From Macrotis lagotis (lineage: Eukaryota > Chordata > Mammalia > Peramelemorphia > Peramelidae), in the NCBI RefSeq assembly GCF_037893015.1, contig NC_133659.1, positions 16,788,746 to 16,852,745 on the forward strand: DNA of 64,000 bases, in the 5' to 3' direction. The notes beneath the pieces were generated by a model. The model searched no databases, had not been told where the DNA came from, and worked only from the letters and a program-made list of their open reading frames with translations. Shown here one piece after another: positions 41,770-52,814 of the stretch. Within the stretch, counting starts at the first letter, position 1. Each line of letters opens with the position of its first letter. The translations under genes and the position numbers were made by a program.

Positions 41770-42395
41770 TAACTTCAAGGAAATGCCTCCATTATCTCTT
41801 TAATCAGTCCACTTTTTCCATTTGCCCTAGTGGATCTGCCAAATCTTTTCATCTCTCCTCAAATTTTCCCTGATTTTCCCTCCCCCAACTCACTTAGCTG
41901 AGTATTTTATCATTTTTTTTGCAAGGCAATGGGGTTAAGTGATTTGTCCAAGGTCACACAGCTGGGTCATTATTAAGTGTCTGAGGTCTCCCGATTCCAG
42001 GGCCGGTGCTCTATCTGTTGCACCACCCAGTTGCCCCTTTAGCTGAGTATCTTGAGAGAATATTTTGCTGCAAAGACTGAGGTCAGTTTTCAATTGTTCC
42101 TTCTTTTTCTTCTCCTCGTCTCACATCACCCAAATGGCTTCTGCCATTATACTCTTTTTTGCCTCTGTCTTACATGAAAATGTGACACTTCTTGCTAGGG
42201 TTAACTCCTCTCCATGCACAAATGGTCCCATTTCCTTCTGTCTTCTCTATTGAATCATGCCTCCATCCACATACACTTATCATCCCTATTCTCTTACTAA
42301 TTTTCAACCTCTCCTTGTCTATTGCCTATTGGTTCCTTTCTTACTGATTTCTTACAAACATACCTTTGCTCACGAGGAAGGAATATATTGATCAA
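41770..42395 (+). mobile_element. Probable L2 ORF fragment split by a SINE
   Basis: Pyrimidine-rich 'catctctcctcaaattttccctgattttccctcccc' and 'tctctattgaatcatgcctccatccac...ctctccttgtctattgcctattggttcctttc' resemble the upstream part of the L2 ORF in forward sense. Confidence 0.5.
41894..42053 (-). repeat. Inverted WSINE1-like SINE with target duplication
   Basis: Body 41909-42038 ('ttgcaaggcaatggggttaagtgatttgtccaaggtcacac' to 'gttgcaccacccagttgcccc'), with a short internal deletion. Flanks TTAGCTGAGTATTTT (41894-41908) and TTAGCTGAGTATCTT (42039-42053) differ by one base. Confidence 0.93.
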
Positions 42396-43049
42396 AGGGC
42401 CCTTCCTGATCTCAATGATCAGAATAGAGAAGGGGGGGGTCCATTAGCTAATTAAGAAGCATTAGTCTTCATAATGTCTGAGCTATAGCTGAAAGGTTGC
42501 CTTCTAGTCCCTGACCCTTATTCTTCTGAAGGTTGTATGCCCCCTGGATGGATCCCCCTTGGTGTAGACCTATATTCTCTGAGCCTTAGCCAAAAAACCC
42601 CCGAGTTCTATTGAAGGTAGGAAGTGATTTTGAAAGATTATTTCATTTTAGCCTGAAGAATTGATGCCATGGAGCTCTCTGCTTAGATACTTGTTTCTCT
42701 GTAAAGAGTTGTCCCTTCTAGCAACAGTAAAAGTTGCCAAAACCTTTTTTAATCTCCTTTGATTGACCTACCTTATTCAAATGTAGTCCCCCCAGACCTC
42801 TATTCCAGGTAGGAAAATATAGCACTTCACCTTATGAGGGGAGATCACTTGGGTAGGAAAGTTATGGGACAAAGTAAACTACCTTGTAAAGGCAAATGAC
42901 CTAGCCATTTCAGGCTAGAGATGCCCCGCTGGTTTGAGTGACCAGTGGAAATTTGTTTCATCCTAAATAGGACAGTCAAAGCCAAATGGAAGTCTTGTAT
43001 CCCACAAGCAGATTTATAGGACTTGCAAGATTTTTACAGAAGAAGAAGT
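42396..43049. other. Unassigned sequence
   Basis: About 650 bases with no recognised element or coding frame. Confidence 0.3.
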
Positions 43050-43786
43050 GGATATTCAGTGCATTTGAGCTCATGATCAGAATGGTTGGGGAGAGGGGAG
43101 TAAGGGAAGAGGAGGCAAGGGTTCATCTAGAACTAAGGATATTATGAAAGATAATGGAGTGACAGAAGGTAGTACATGGGTCTTCTTCACAAACTCCTCC
43201 TAACATCAAGAAAAGGCACTAGACAGAATTTAAATGAAGAAATTCAGAAAAAAAAGTCACAGTGAATCCTTGGTGAAGTCCAACTTGGCTAGGGAGATAG
43301 ACAAGGAGGTCTGTGGACACTGGAGGTGATATTGGGTCAAGAGCATTTCACCTAGGAAGCAAGCTAGTGCCCAAGGGGAGGTTATATAGCAGGGTAAGAG
43401 GAGGTCTCAGGATAATATAGATCACTCCCAAACCCACAAGAGGCACAGTGATTGTGGCAGGCAGCAACTGGCAACTTTTTAATCCACTATACAATCCCAA
43501 ATGGCAGATCCAGAGCAGTCAAAAGAAGACCTGCTTACCTGGTGGCATAGTCCTGTAGAAGGAGGGAGTTTTGTAACCAGCAATAACAGTGGAATGGCTC
43601 AGACCTCATATGGAATGCAAGGTCTCACTCCAACATCTAGCCTTGCCTGTGGTGGAAAACCTAGGGAGAGAATCCTAGACCAAAGGGGAACCTTCAATTC
43701 TTCCCCAGATGACTGTTGAGGTGGAATCTAAAAGCCACCTACTTTTGCTCAGATCCAAACCCAGTTCAGGCACTTACACAGAATTT

Positions 43787-44080
43787 AATAATTTTTTTTT
43801 TATTTATTTAAGGCAATGGGTTAAGTGGCATGCCCAAGATTATGTGTCTGAGACTAGATCTGAACTCCAGTCCTCCTGACTCAAGGGTCATTGCTCTATT
43901 CCCTGCACCACCTAGCTGCTCTCCTTTTTTTTTTTTTTTTATTTTTGGCAAGGCAATGGGGTTAAGTGGCTTGCCCAAGGTCACACAGTTAGGCTATTAT
44001 TAAATCTCTGAGACCAGATTTGAACTCAGTCTTCCTGACTCAAGGACCAGTGCTCTAGCTACTGCACTATCTAGCTGCCC
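43787..44080 (-). repeat. Two inverted WSINE1-like SINEs in tandem
   Basis: 43787-43922 ('aaggcaatgggttaagtggcatgccc', internal deletion) and 43923-44080 ('ggcaaggcaatggggttaagtggcttgcccaaggtcacac'). The second begins at the head end of the first, each with its own T-tail. Nested in the L1 5' region. Confidence 0.93.
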
Positions 44081-45246
44081 AATTTCCACAGCAATGAGAT
44101 TTTACCCTGGATCGGACTCCTTTAAGGAACACTGAAATCTTATAGGTCCCCAGCCTTTTCCTGTAAACCTGGAATAAATACAACATTCAATGCTCTAAAA
44201 AAAAATCACAACAGGAAATTCCCTCTACAAGTGTGACAGATCCCAACCTTAACATTAAGTCCAAAGTCAGAAAGAATGCTGGAAGAGTGGACAATCAAAC
44301 AAAAAAAGGATTCCATTTGATTGAGCTTTCATGTTGCAAGAACTCCAAAACATCTACAAGCAAAGCCTCAGGATAAAGAACACGGTTTGGATACAAACTC
44401 AACTAGAAAGAGTTCAATGAAGAGCTAATAAAAGAACTAAAGTATTTTTTTTATAAATGGAACTAGAATCACTTGGGGAAAAATGGAAAGGAAATGAAAA
44501 CTATTGAAGAAAGAATTAGAAAAGGAATTAATAGTTTGACTCAAGAGGTACAAAACTTTGCCCTAGCAAAAAACTCCCTGAAAATTATGCTGGATCAAAC
44601 AGAGACCAATGACCCTGTGAAGAAATAAGAAATATTATAATAAAATCAAAGGAGGAATAAAAGGTAAAATTGTAAAGTATCTCATAGAAAACATAACTGA
44701 CCAGGAAAGCAGATAGATAAGGAATAAAATTAAGAACCATTGCCCTGCCAGAGTTTAGATATCCTATTTTAAGAGATATTAAAAGTAAACTGTTCAGATC
44801 TTTTAGGACCAGAGAACAAAGTAGAAATAGAATCCACTGGTCACTTTCTGAAAGAAACTCCAAAACGAAAACTCTCAGGACATTATATCCAAAATACAGA
44901 ATTTTTAGGTCAAAGAAAAAATTTTACAAGCAGCCAAAAAAACAATCAAATACTAAGTTAAATCAGTCAGGATCACACATGATTTAGCAACCACAACTAT
45001 GAAGGAGTGAAGAACTTGGATCACAGTATTCCAGAAGGCAAAGAATTTGGGTTAACAGCCAAGAATAACTTACTTGGGAAAATTGAGTATAATAATATAG
45101 AGGGAAAATGGACTTTTCATGAAATAGAGGACTTCCAAGCATCCTTGATGAAAAGACACAATCATTTTGCACAATAATTGCACAATAATTATGAAGTTCA
45201 GTACAGCAGTGAAGAAAAGTATAGAAAGGTAAACCTGAATGAAAAA

Positions 45247-45490
45247 TTGGTTGTTGTTGTTCAGTTGTTCAGTTGTTTTAGTCATGTTTGGCTTTTTATG
45301 ACCCCATCTGGGATTTTCTTGGTGAAAATAATGGAGGGGTTTGCTATTTCCTTCTCCAGCTCATTTTACAGATGAGGAAACTGTGGCAAACAGGGTTCAA
45401 TGAGTTATCCATAGTCACACAGTTAGGAAGTTTCTGAGGTCATATTTGAACTCAGGTCTGGCAGACTCTAGGATCTGGTTTCAATCCACT
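45247..45490 (-). repeat. Inverted RTE-tailed tRNA SINE nested in L1
   Basis: 'ttgttcagttgttttagtcatgtttggctttttatgaccccatctggg', 'gaggggtttgctatttccttctcc', 'gatgaggaaactgtggcaaacaggg'. Confidence 0.95.
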
Positions 45491-45637
45491 GACCCATATA
45501 ATAAGGATAAATTGCTTACATATGAATATGGAAAGAGACTGTGTGTGTCCTCTTTGAATCTTCAGGGTTCATAGAGGAAATACAATTAAATGAGATCTGT
45601 CTGTGATTCTATTATGTCTTGATAAGCTTAATAAAAG

Positions 45638-45802
45638 AATGGAAAGGGCGGCTAGGTGGGGCAGTGGATAGAGCACTGGCCCTGGAGTCAGGAGTCCCTG
45701 AGTTCAGATCTGGCCTCAGACACTTCATAATTACCTAGCTGTGTGGCCTTGGGTAGGCCACTTAACTCCATTGCCTTGCTAAAACATAAAAAAAATGGAA
45801 AG
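45638..45802 (+). repeat. WSINE1-like SINE nested in L1
   Basis: Body 'ggcggctaggtggggcagtggatagagcactggccctggagtcagg' to an A-tail. AATGGAAAG at 45638-45646 and 45794-45802 is a short target duplication. Confidence 0.95.
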
Positions 45803-46079
45803 AGAGGAAGAGAGGAATCTGCTAGGAGGAAAGAGAAAGGAACGTTAGGGAGAATAATCTCACATGATGAAGGTATACAAATAGACATCTAGACAAACAA
45901 GGAGGAGAGAGACAGGGAAGGAGTGATTACACTGGGATTTAAGTCTCCTCTGAACTGGTCACAAGTCACATATACACAGACACACCAAGTTGGGGAAAGA
46001 GGAGTGAAAGGGGAGAAGAGGGAGGGAAAATTAGAGGGAGGATAGATTAAAGGGTCTTCCTAGATCATTGGCTTGGCTT

Positions 46080-46285
46080 GGAAGAGGGGCTTGCATAGCT
46101 CAATGAAATCATGCAGGGTTATGCAAGCTGGGCAAGTCACAGTGGAGAGTTCTGACAAAAGACATTCCACCAGAGAAGGAAATGGAACTCCTTCAGCATC
46201 TTTTCCAAGGAAACTCCACAGACAAAATTCATGCATAGTTAGATCGGTCTGACTGACTGAATGATGAAAGCAACAACATTGAAGG
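46080..46285 (+). repeat. RTE-tail-related SINE, diverged
   Basis: 'ccaccagagaaggaaatggaactccttcagcatcttttccaaggaaactccacagac' and 'gatcggtctgactgactgaatgatgaaagcaacaac' resemble the 3' half of an RTE-tailed SINE. Confidence 0.55.
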
Positions 46286-46299
46286 AAGGATTTGTGTGG

Positions 46300-46610
46300 C
46301 AAAAACGAGGAATATGAAGGAAGATCCACAAATTCCGGAATGGCTGAACAAGTTGTGGTATAGGAATGTGGTGTGATTCTTTTGTGTTGAACTCTTATCA
46401 GGATAATGACCAACCAGGGTTCTAGAGGATTAATAATGAAACACGCTGTCCATCTCTTGATAAAGACGTGAAGGCTTCCAAATATGGAACAAGATAATTT
46501 TTCTTTTGTGATATAATCGATGTAGATTTTTTTTACTGACTGTACATAGTTGTGATGGGTTTTGTTTTGCTTTTATTGTCAATGGGGGTGGGAGTTGAAA
46601 TAGTGTAGGA
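46300..46610 (+). mobile_element. L1 3' end (first)
   Basis: ORF2 C-terminal 'ccggaatggctgaacaagttgtggtataggaatgtggtgtgattc', then 3' UTR 'gaaacacgctgtccatctcttgataaagacg' and 'gttttgttttgcttttattgtc'. Confidence 0.8.
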
Positions 46611-46639
46611 AGGTGGATCTTGGCTAATCAGGAACTAGG

Positions 46640-46710
46640 ACACTTGGATCAACACAATGACCAACCCGCAATTGCCCATGATGAAACATGCTGCCTACCT
46701 CCTGACAGAG

Positions 46711-46760
<50 letters not shown>

Positions 46761-46960
46761 ATGTACACCTACAGATCCACATACACAAATGTGAATATAT
46801 GTGTGGATAATCAATGAGAAATTTTGTTTTTACATGTTTCCCATATTTATACATATTTTTTTTCTTGCTTTCTCAATGTGAGGGTGAGAAGGGAAGTGGC
46901 AAAGAGAGAAGAATTAGAAAATAAAGTATAATTAAAGACAAAGAAAAATCTTATGTAAAT
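46640..46960 (+). mobile_element. L1 3' UTR (second) containing (GT)n
   Basis: 'aacaatgaccaacccgc' type start, 'gatgaaacatgctgcctacctcctgacagagaag', a (GT)n microsatellite (46713-46756), then 'ttttgtttttacatgtttccc', 'aatgtgagggtgagaagggaag' and an A-rich end. It repeats part of the preceding copy, so it is a separate or duplicated 3' end. Confidence 0.8.
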
Positions 46961-47354
46961 GAAATAGTGGGTCATGGGTTCTTTGAAGGGAGGCAAACAA
47001 AGGAGCTGGCATAGAAAAATCATAGAGTTGGTTTTATCATGGTTCCAATATGACCATCAGACAATATTTCATGGGATACTTGATCTTTTTGTATGGTGTT
47101 ACTCATGAAAAGACCACCATGAAAATCATTGCAGCTTATTTGACAACATCTGTTGTGGAGTATGTGGAAGAAAAAAAGTTCTATGATGACTCCATAAATG
47201 CCTCCAAATTAAATCAATATATACTCTAATACTCTGGCCATTTAATAAAAAGGTGGATGGAGGGGAGTCCAGGGAAAAAGATATTGAAAAATGTGGGTCA
47301 AGACTTGATAATGGCAGAATTCCAAGGCCTGTAGCATATGCAAGAATCTCATAC
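46961..47354. other. Unassigned sequence
   Basis: No element I can name. The minus-strand frame 47126-47356 (76 codons) has no familiar product. Confidence 0.3.
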
Positions 47355-47595
47355 AAGGGTGTGCTGGAGGCAGCTCAAAACTCTCAAGAGTCAATTATTT
47401 AATTTGTTAAATGTTCAGTGTTAACATTTACACTTTAGAAATTAGTAACAAACCAGAACTTGATTTATTATTTCCTTGATTGTCTAGATTTAAGAAAGTG
47501 GTGGAGAAAGGTTAATGTGGACTAAACTTAAAATTTTATGGCTGCATTTTCTTTTTCTCAGAGAGCTGCTTGTTAAATATTTACTAGCATACCTT
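47355..47595 (+). mobile_element. Ancient DNA-transposon-like repeat, copy 2
   Basis: Begins 'agggtgtgctggaggcagctc' and ends 'agagagctgcttgttaaatatttactagcatacct', giving imperfect inverted termini. It aligns over most of its length with 28120-28330. No transposase frame, so non-autonomous. Confidence 0.6.
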
Positions 47596-48008
47596 ATCAC
47601 ACACATTTGATTAAATGGGAGAGTTAAGAGCTCTGGACATGAAGCATATCAAATAACATCACAGAAATGGAAATTGATTCCATTTTAAAAGATAAGAGAT
47701 GGATTCTATTTGTAGGAGTCATTTCCGAGGCAGCTGTCAGTGTACACATGGACTATTGACTTGTTAGAGAAATAATCACAATCAATACAAAATTAGAAGA
47801 GAAAAAATAAGAAGGAAATGTAATGAACATTTTATGCAATGACTATATGGCCTTTTTAAACAAGCTGTTTACATTTTGAAATGAAAAATTGGTAAAATAA
47901 TAGACATTCGTTCAATATTATTCTTATTTCCTAAAGAAGTTTAATCTAGATAAATGCAATGTTTCTCAAGCAGATCCAAATAGTCTTGAAATTGTTTCAT
48001 CTAGTAAT
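47596..48008. other. AT-rich, repeat-free
   Basis: About 410 bases of AT-rich, fairly complex sequence. No element recognised. Confidence 0.3.
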
Positions 48009-48177
48009 CTCTTGGTCTTTTTGTTTAAGTTTTTGCAAGGCAAATGGGGGTTAAGTGGCTTGCCCAAGGCCACACAGCTAGGTCATTATTAAGTGTCTGA
48101 GGTCAAATTTGAACTCAGGTCCTCCTGACTCCAGGGCTGTCCACTGCACCACCTAGCTGCCCTCTCTTGGTCTTTTT
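48009..48177 (-). repeat. Inverted WSINE1-like SINE with perfect 14-bp target duplication
   Basis: CTCTTGGTCTTTTT occurs at 48009-48022 and again at 48164-48177. The body ('tttgcaaggcaaatgggggttaagtggcttgcccaaggccacacag' to 'cactgcaccacctagctgcc') lacks a few bases of the head. Confidence 0.96.
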
Positions 48178-48741
48178 AACAAGAGAAATTAAGGTAGCCG
48201 TGGACTTATCCAGGTTACTTCCTTGACAGATCTTATAGACAGAGATAGCAGAAGATTGTGAGCAAAAACCTTTTATAAAATATTGCAAAACAGTAGAGTG
48301 TAAAAAATTTACTAAAAGTTTGGTGAGAGTTTGTAATAAACTCAAATGATCTGAAGGGTGTTTGAAGAAGAGATTGGAAGTAGGGCAACAAACCAATGAA
48401 AGGTGGAAATTATCTGCAGAGTGTTCTGTACCAAACTCCTCTGCCCATCTATGAGAGGAGAACCACTACATTTGGAGTATCTTGAAGGATGATGTGAAAA
48501 TAGTTCTGAAGGAAACAAAGAAGGGAAGAGGAACTGGTGTAGATTAGAGGTCCATGCTGGAGGGGATAACAATTTTCAGGGTATTTATATGTGATTTATT
48601 TCAGATAATAAGAAATATGAAAAGGGTGTGAATATCAAATACTTTGAAAAGATGAATGGATCTTATTATTACCTAAGAAGGCAAATTCAAAAATGTATAT
48701 AACTGCCTCAATGGATAAAGCCCTGGTTCTGAGATCAGGAA
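48178..48741. other. Unassigned sequence
   Basis: About 560 bases. Two minus-strand frames (48115-48396, 48342-48572) show no known protein. Possibly an unrecognised old repeat. Confidence 0.3.
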
Positions 48742-49165
48742 GCTGTTGTTTCAGTTTTTGTCTGACTCTTCATAACTCCCATTGGGGATCTTCTTCTTTT
48801 CTTTTTTTAAGGTTTCTGCAAGGCAGTGGGGTTAAGTGACTTGCCCAAGGACACACAGCTAGGTCATTATTAAGTGTCTGAGGCCAGATTTGAACTCAGG
48901 TACTCCTGACTCCAGGGCCAGTGCTCTATCCTCTGTGCCACCTAGCTGATCCTCCCATTTGGGATTTTCTTGGTAGAGATACTGGAGTAGTTAACCATAT
49001 CCTTCTCCAGCTCATTTTATAGATGTGGTGCTGAGGCAAACAGGGTTAAGTGACTTGACCAGGGTCACATGCTTAATAAATAGTTGAGGTTAGATTTGAA
49101 CTCATGAAGTGGAATCTTCCTGATGCTAGGCACAGCACTCTTTCCACTGCATTGCCTAGCTGTCC
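48742..49165 (-). repeat. Inverted RTE-tailed SINE split by a WSINE1-like SINE
   Basis: Outer element: 'tcagtttttgtctgactcttcataactcccattggggatc' resumes at 48952 as 'ctcccatttgggattttcttgg' and runs to 'attgcctagctgtcc'. The inner inverted SINE (48791-48951) is flanked by CTCCCATTGGGGATC (48776-48790) and CTCCCATTTGGGATT (48952-48966), the target duplication. Confidence 0.95.
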
Positions 49166-49345
49166 AAAGTCAGGAAGACCTAGGTTCAAATTCAGCCTCA
49201 GGCCTTTACTAGCTGTGTGACCCTGAGAAAGTCACCTAAACTCTGACTTAATCCACTGGAGAAGGAAATGGCAAGCAGTATCTTTGCAAAAAAACTCCTC
49301 ATGGGGTCACAAAGAGTGGGATATGATTAATGACTGAACAATAGC
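49166..49345 (+). repeat. RTE-tailed SINE without head
   Basis: 'gtcaggaagacctaggttcaaattcagcctcaggc', 'gagaaggaaatggcaagcagtatctttgc' and 'gggtcacaaagagtgggatatgat'. Confidence 0.9.
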
Positions 49346-50250
49346 AAAATTTACATTCCTACTTTACTATGGATATCATTGATGAAGCTTTGAGAAGGCT
49401 CCCATAACTGACTGAAAGGTCTGGTTTGAGAGTACAAAACCCCATGCTGCCAATTGTTCATTGACGACAAGAAATTCAGTATCACAAAAAGGATCCTCAA
49501 AAGCTCTCCTCCAACAAACTGCTTCCCTTGCATATGTCAAATCATACAATTCCTTCAAAGATGCAATGAGATATAATTTCATTGAATTCTGCCTTGATAG
49601 TTAATAGTGATTATTGTTCATAACTTAATTAATATTCATAAAACTTGATTGTAGAAGTCCAGCACAGAATCCAAATGGAAAATGAATTCACTATACATAG
49701 TAAAGTACTCTAGATATTCCTATTTACAGATGACTTTGTGCTCTTTGTATCAAACTTCAGAGCTCTGAATTGCTTACTAAATGAAATCCATAATTATCTA
49801 AAAGGTCTGACTATCCACTCACAAAAAACCAAGTGGATGAAAAAATTTGTTGTCCAGTCTAATATGTAGTCGATCGGACAATCCGTAAAGTTGGTGCAGC
49901 AGGACTTTTATATTGGACGAACATTGTGAATAGCCAATAAGCCACTAAAATACAGAACAGGAAGAGAAGAGGAGAAAAAATAGTGAATTTAATGAATTTA
50001 ATGTTTTTGATATCATCATTCCTCTCAGTAGAGATCATAACTATAAATCATATAGAATACTAGAGTCTCCATAGAAGGAAAGTTATGGTTCACCCCCAAA
50101 ACAATGGAGAAGTATAGTGGACATGAGGTAGATACAGCATATGTCCAATTAAGATTTCTGCAGAACAATGAACAACAATGAAAATAGAAAGAAAAAATGG
50201 AACAACACATTTTGTAATTACTAAAAGCCTCAGAGGAGAGTTGAGAAAAA
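49346..50250 (+). mobile_element. RTE-like LINE reverse-transcriptase fragment
   Basis: From 49714 a frame reads IFLFTDDFVLFVSNFRALN, then LLNEIHNYLKG and QKTKWM. This matches the catalytic (F/Y)ADD block of RTE reverse transcriptases (F-A-D-D-I-V-L ... LLNEL ... KTKVM), with T in place of A at the second motif position. A stop directly upstream (49711) and no long frame show it is dead. Could also be another non-LTR clade. Confidence 0.65.
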
Positions 50251-50499
50251 GCACCTCTGCAAACTAGAAGACTGTAGGTGTGGAATTTTGCATATACTGC
50301 TAAAGATGGTTGATATATTGATTAGTTTTGCTGAATTAAGTTTTTTCTTTCTTTTCAAATACTTTTATGGTTCTTTGAACACAAATCTTGTTATGATTCT
50401 TTGCATAGTTGTGATGAGGGCAGAGTATAGTGAAATGATCATCACCCTCTTTCTGAAAGCTATGCCCCTCTTAATGCGGTATAAAACAATATTAACTTT
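50251..50499. other. Unassigned sequence
   Basis: T-rich sequence; possibly part of the following CR1/L3 copy. Confidence 0.3.
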
Positions 50500-51000
50500 T
50501 TCTTTTTTTTTGACTTGCCCATTCCACTGCTTTTTTTTTGTACTGAGTTTATAGTCCATTAAAACTCCCTTATCTTTCTCAGATCATGCTACCCCCGTTT
50601 TCCCCCTAAAATGGATTGTTTGGATTTAAATGCAAAACTTCCATCCATTCATGCTGAATGCTCTGGATTTTTGACCTTGTCATCCAGTGTATTTGTCTAG
50701 TGTGTCATCCAACACTTAATATTATGCTAAGTAGGTGTAGTAATAAGTATTTTGTTGACTTGTTAACTCGTCATCCCAGGTTTATGTCCTATGCAGATTT
50801 GATGAATGAGTCATCAATGTCTTTATCCAAGTTATTATGATCAGTGCCCCAACTCTCTGACCTGGCTCCACATAGAGGTAATGTCTCTCGCCTACCTTTG
50901 TTATTAATATAATTTATCATGCTAATGTTGATCCAACCTTGCATTGCTGTTATAATTCCAACTTTATAATGAATAATTCTGGAAGATTTTCTCTATGTTA
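50500..51000 (-). mobile_element. CR1/L3-type LINE fragment, inverted
   Basis: 'tgaccttgtcatccagtgtatttgtctag', 'tttatgtcctatgcagatttgatgaatgagtcatcaatgtctttatccaag' parallel the CR1/L3 antisense pattern; same broad family as 31820-32760. Confidence 0.6.
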
Positions 51001-51019
51001 AAATATAATCAATTAAACT

Positions 51020-51375
51020 AAAACAAATTTTTAAATTGGAGAATAGCTTAACAAACTGTGGTATATGTATGTCATGGAACACCATTGTTCTATTAGAAAC
51101 CAGGAGGGATGAGAATTCGGGGAAGCCTGGAAGGATTTGTGTGAACCGAAGCTGAATGAGACCAGAAGAACCAGAAGAACATTGTCCACCTTAACAGCAA
51201 CATGGGGATGATGGTCAAACTGAATGGACTTGCTCATTCCATCAATGCAATAATCAAGGATGGTTTTAGAGCACCTGCAATGAAGAATACCATCTGTATT
51301 CAGAGAAAGAATTGTGGAGTTTGAACAAAGACCGAAAACTATTACCTTTAATTCAATTAAACTTTTAAATTAAAA
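51020..51375 (+). mobile_element. L1 3' end
   Basis: 'ttggagaatagcttaacaaactgtggtatatgtatgtcatggaacaccattgttctattag', 'ccagaagaaccagaagaacattgtccaccttaacagcaac' and 'gaaagaattgtggagtttgaacaaagacc'. It is the forward counterpart of the inverted 3' UTR at 59550-59955. Confidence 0.88.
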
Positions 51376-52329
51376 TTTTTGTAGTATTCAGTATTTAGTA
51401 TATGTAGCATCCCTTGATTTGCTTTGTAAAAATAATAGTTATGATATATAGTGGTAGGGTTTCTGGCTACTCCTCAATCATCTTCTCCAATGTATTTTTC
51501 ACTCTCTTAACTTATGTCATCCTTTGCTTTGAAATCAACTAGTATTAAAGCAAATGTGGATTTAATTGGAAAGGTCTTGTATAATTCTTCACAGAATTTT
51601 TCTACATCATCCTTAGTAAGAAAAGTTGGCACAAAAGCTGCAATTATTTCCATGGTGGTATTTTTGCAGTTGTTAATCATTAGTGCTGCATTTGGAGATG
51701 ACCACGTCTCATAAAATGATGTTATTGTCTTTGAACGTTCAATAAAATAAACTCTGCCAATTCCTTTCTTAGTCTCTTCTATGATCTTTCTTACTATTGA
51801 ACCTCAACTTCCTTTTGTTTTCTGGCTTTATTTGAGGCAATCATTTCAAGATTAATATGATTTAGTTCTGCTGGTATTATTAATACTCATTGGTCTTTGG
51901 ACAAGGATCTCGTCATTGGAGTACTGACTGCTAAGTTCATGTTTATAGATGGGTAAAGTCTGCGAAAGTCTCTTTGGTGACTCTGCCATGATCATGGATG
52001 AAGTAGAAAAGTATTGTCCAGGACCTAGTGCAATTTGTGTTTATTTCATGGATTGCTATGGTCAAAGGACTGCTCAGCCTGCTGGCCATAGCTTTCCATA
52101 CTTAGCCAGGTAGATCCTTGGAAAATAGTCAGTATATTTAAGGATCATACTCAAAGCCTTTCCAGCTTGGTAGAACCCACCAGAACTTGTGTTCCTGCTG
52201 ACACGGCGTCTTCAGTCATCTCAAGTTATGAATAAGGCTTTATATAAAAACTTTCATGTTGATTAATCCCTTCTATTCCCATTGTAATACCCATAGAATG
52301 ACATTTAGATTTAGAAAATACCTTAGAGA
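51376..52329. other. Unassigned, possibly an old interspersed repeat
   Basis: The stretch 51960-52230 ('gactgctcagcctgctggcc', 'cttagccaggtagatccttgg', 'agcttggtagaacccaccagaac') has the feel of a dispersed repeat, but I cannot place it. No coding frame. Confidence 0.3.
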
Positions 52330-52560
52330 TGGTATAGTTTAGTCTAATAGATAGCGTGTTAGACTTGGAGATAGAAAGATTTTGTTCAAATGCTGCTTTG
52401 AAAGCCAACTATATGATCATGAACAAGCCATTTCATTTCTATGACCTAAAGCTAAGTGGGCAATATAATACTAAAGAGTATCTCTAGGACCTACCTCACA
52501 GGGTCATTGTGAGGCTTGGTTAAGAAAATGTATTTCAGATAGATTTTATGTCATGTCAGT
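52330..52560 (+). repeat. THER1-type SINE, diverged
   Basis: 'tctaatagatagcgtgttagacttggagatagaaag', 'tgatcatgaacaagccatttcatttctatg' and 'acctacctcacagggtcattgtgaggcttgg' follow the CORE-SINE plan. Confidence 0.7.
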
Positions 52561-52734
52561 TATCATCTAGTTTCAGGTTTCATGGGTTTTTCCAGATTTA
52601 AAAGAGAAAGATTTCCATGATCTATCATTCATGTACTACCTACCCCTTTGGGAATCTGATCAGGCCTATGGAATCCTCAGAATAGCATTTCTAAATGTAT
52701 AAGGTAAAATAATGTATTACAAAAGAAAAGTAGT

Positions 52735-52745
52735 GTTAGTAGTCA

Positions 52746-52803
<58 letters not shown>
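52735..52803 (+). repeat. (AGT)n microsatellite
   Basis: Trinucleotide array of about 20 units. Confidence 0.97.
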
Positions 52804-52805
<2 letters not shown>

Positions 52806-52814
52806 TGCAGCAGC

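Larger units (their letters stand above)
43050..46060 (+). mobile_element. L1 5' half: probable 5' UTR, ORF1 and inter-ORF region, with four nested SINEs
   Basis: 44340-45175 follows marsupial L1 ORF1 in order. Near 44820 a frame reads KVEIESTGHFLKETPKRKL, like the ORF1 block KVEIERIHRSPPERDPKKK, followed by 'ttttacaagcagccaaaaaaacaatcaaatac' and 'gaaatagaggacttccaagcatccttgatgaaaagac'. 45490-45640 and 45840-46055 match the spacer between ORF1 and ORF2. 43050-44340 is presumed 5' UTR. Stops and frameshifts disable ORF1, and ORF2 is absent. Confidence 0.7.

Noticed and set aside
46961-47354. Possible mariner or other transposase remnant (minus-strand frame 47126-47356)
   Set aside because: A short frame without catalytic residues or recognisable motifs; resemblance too vague.
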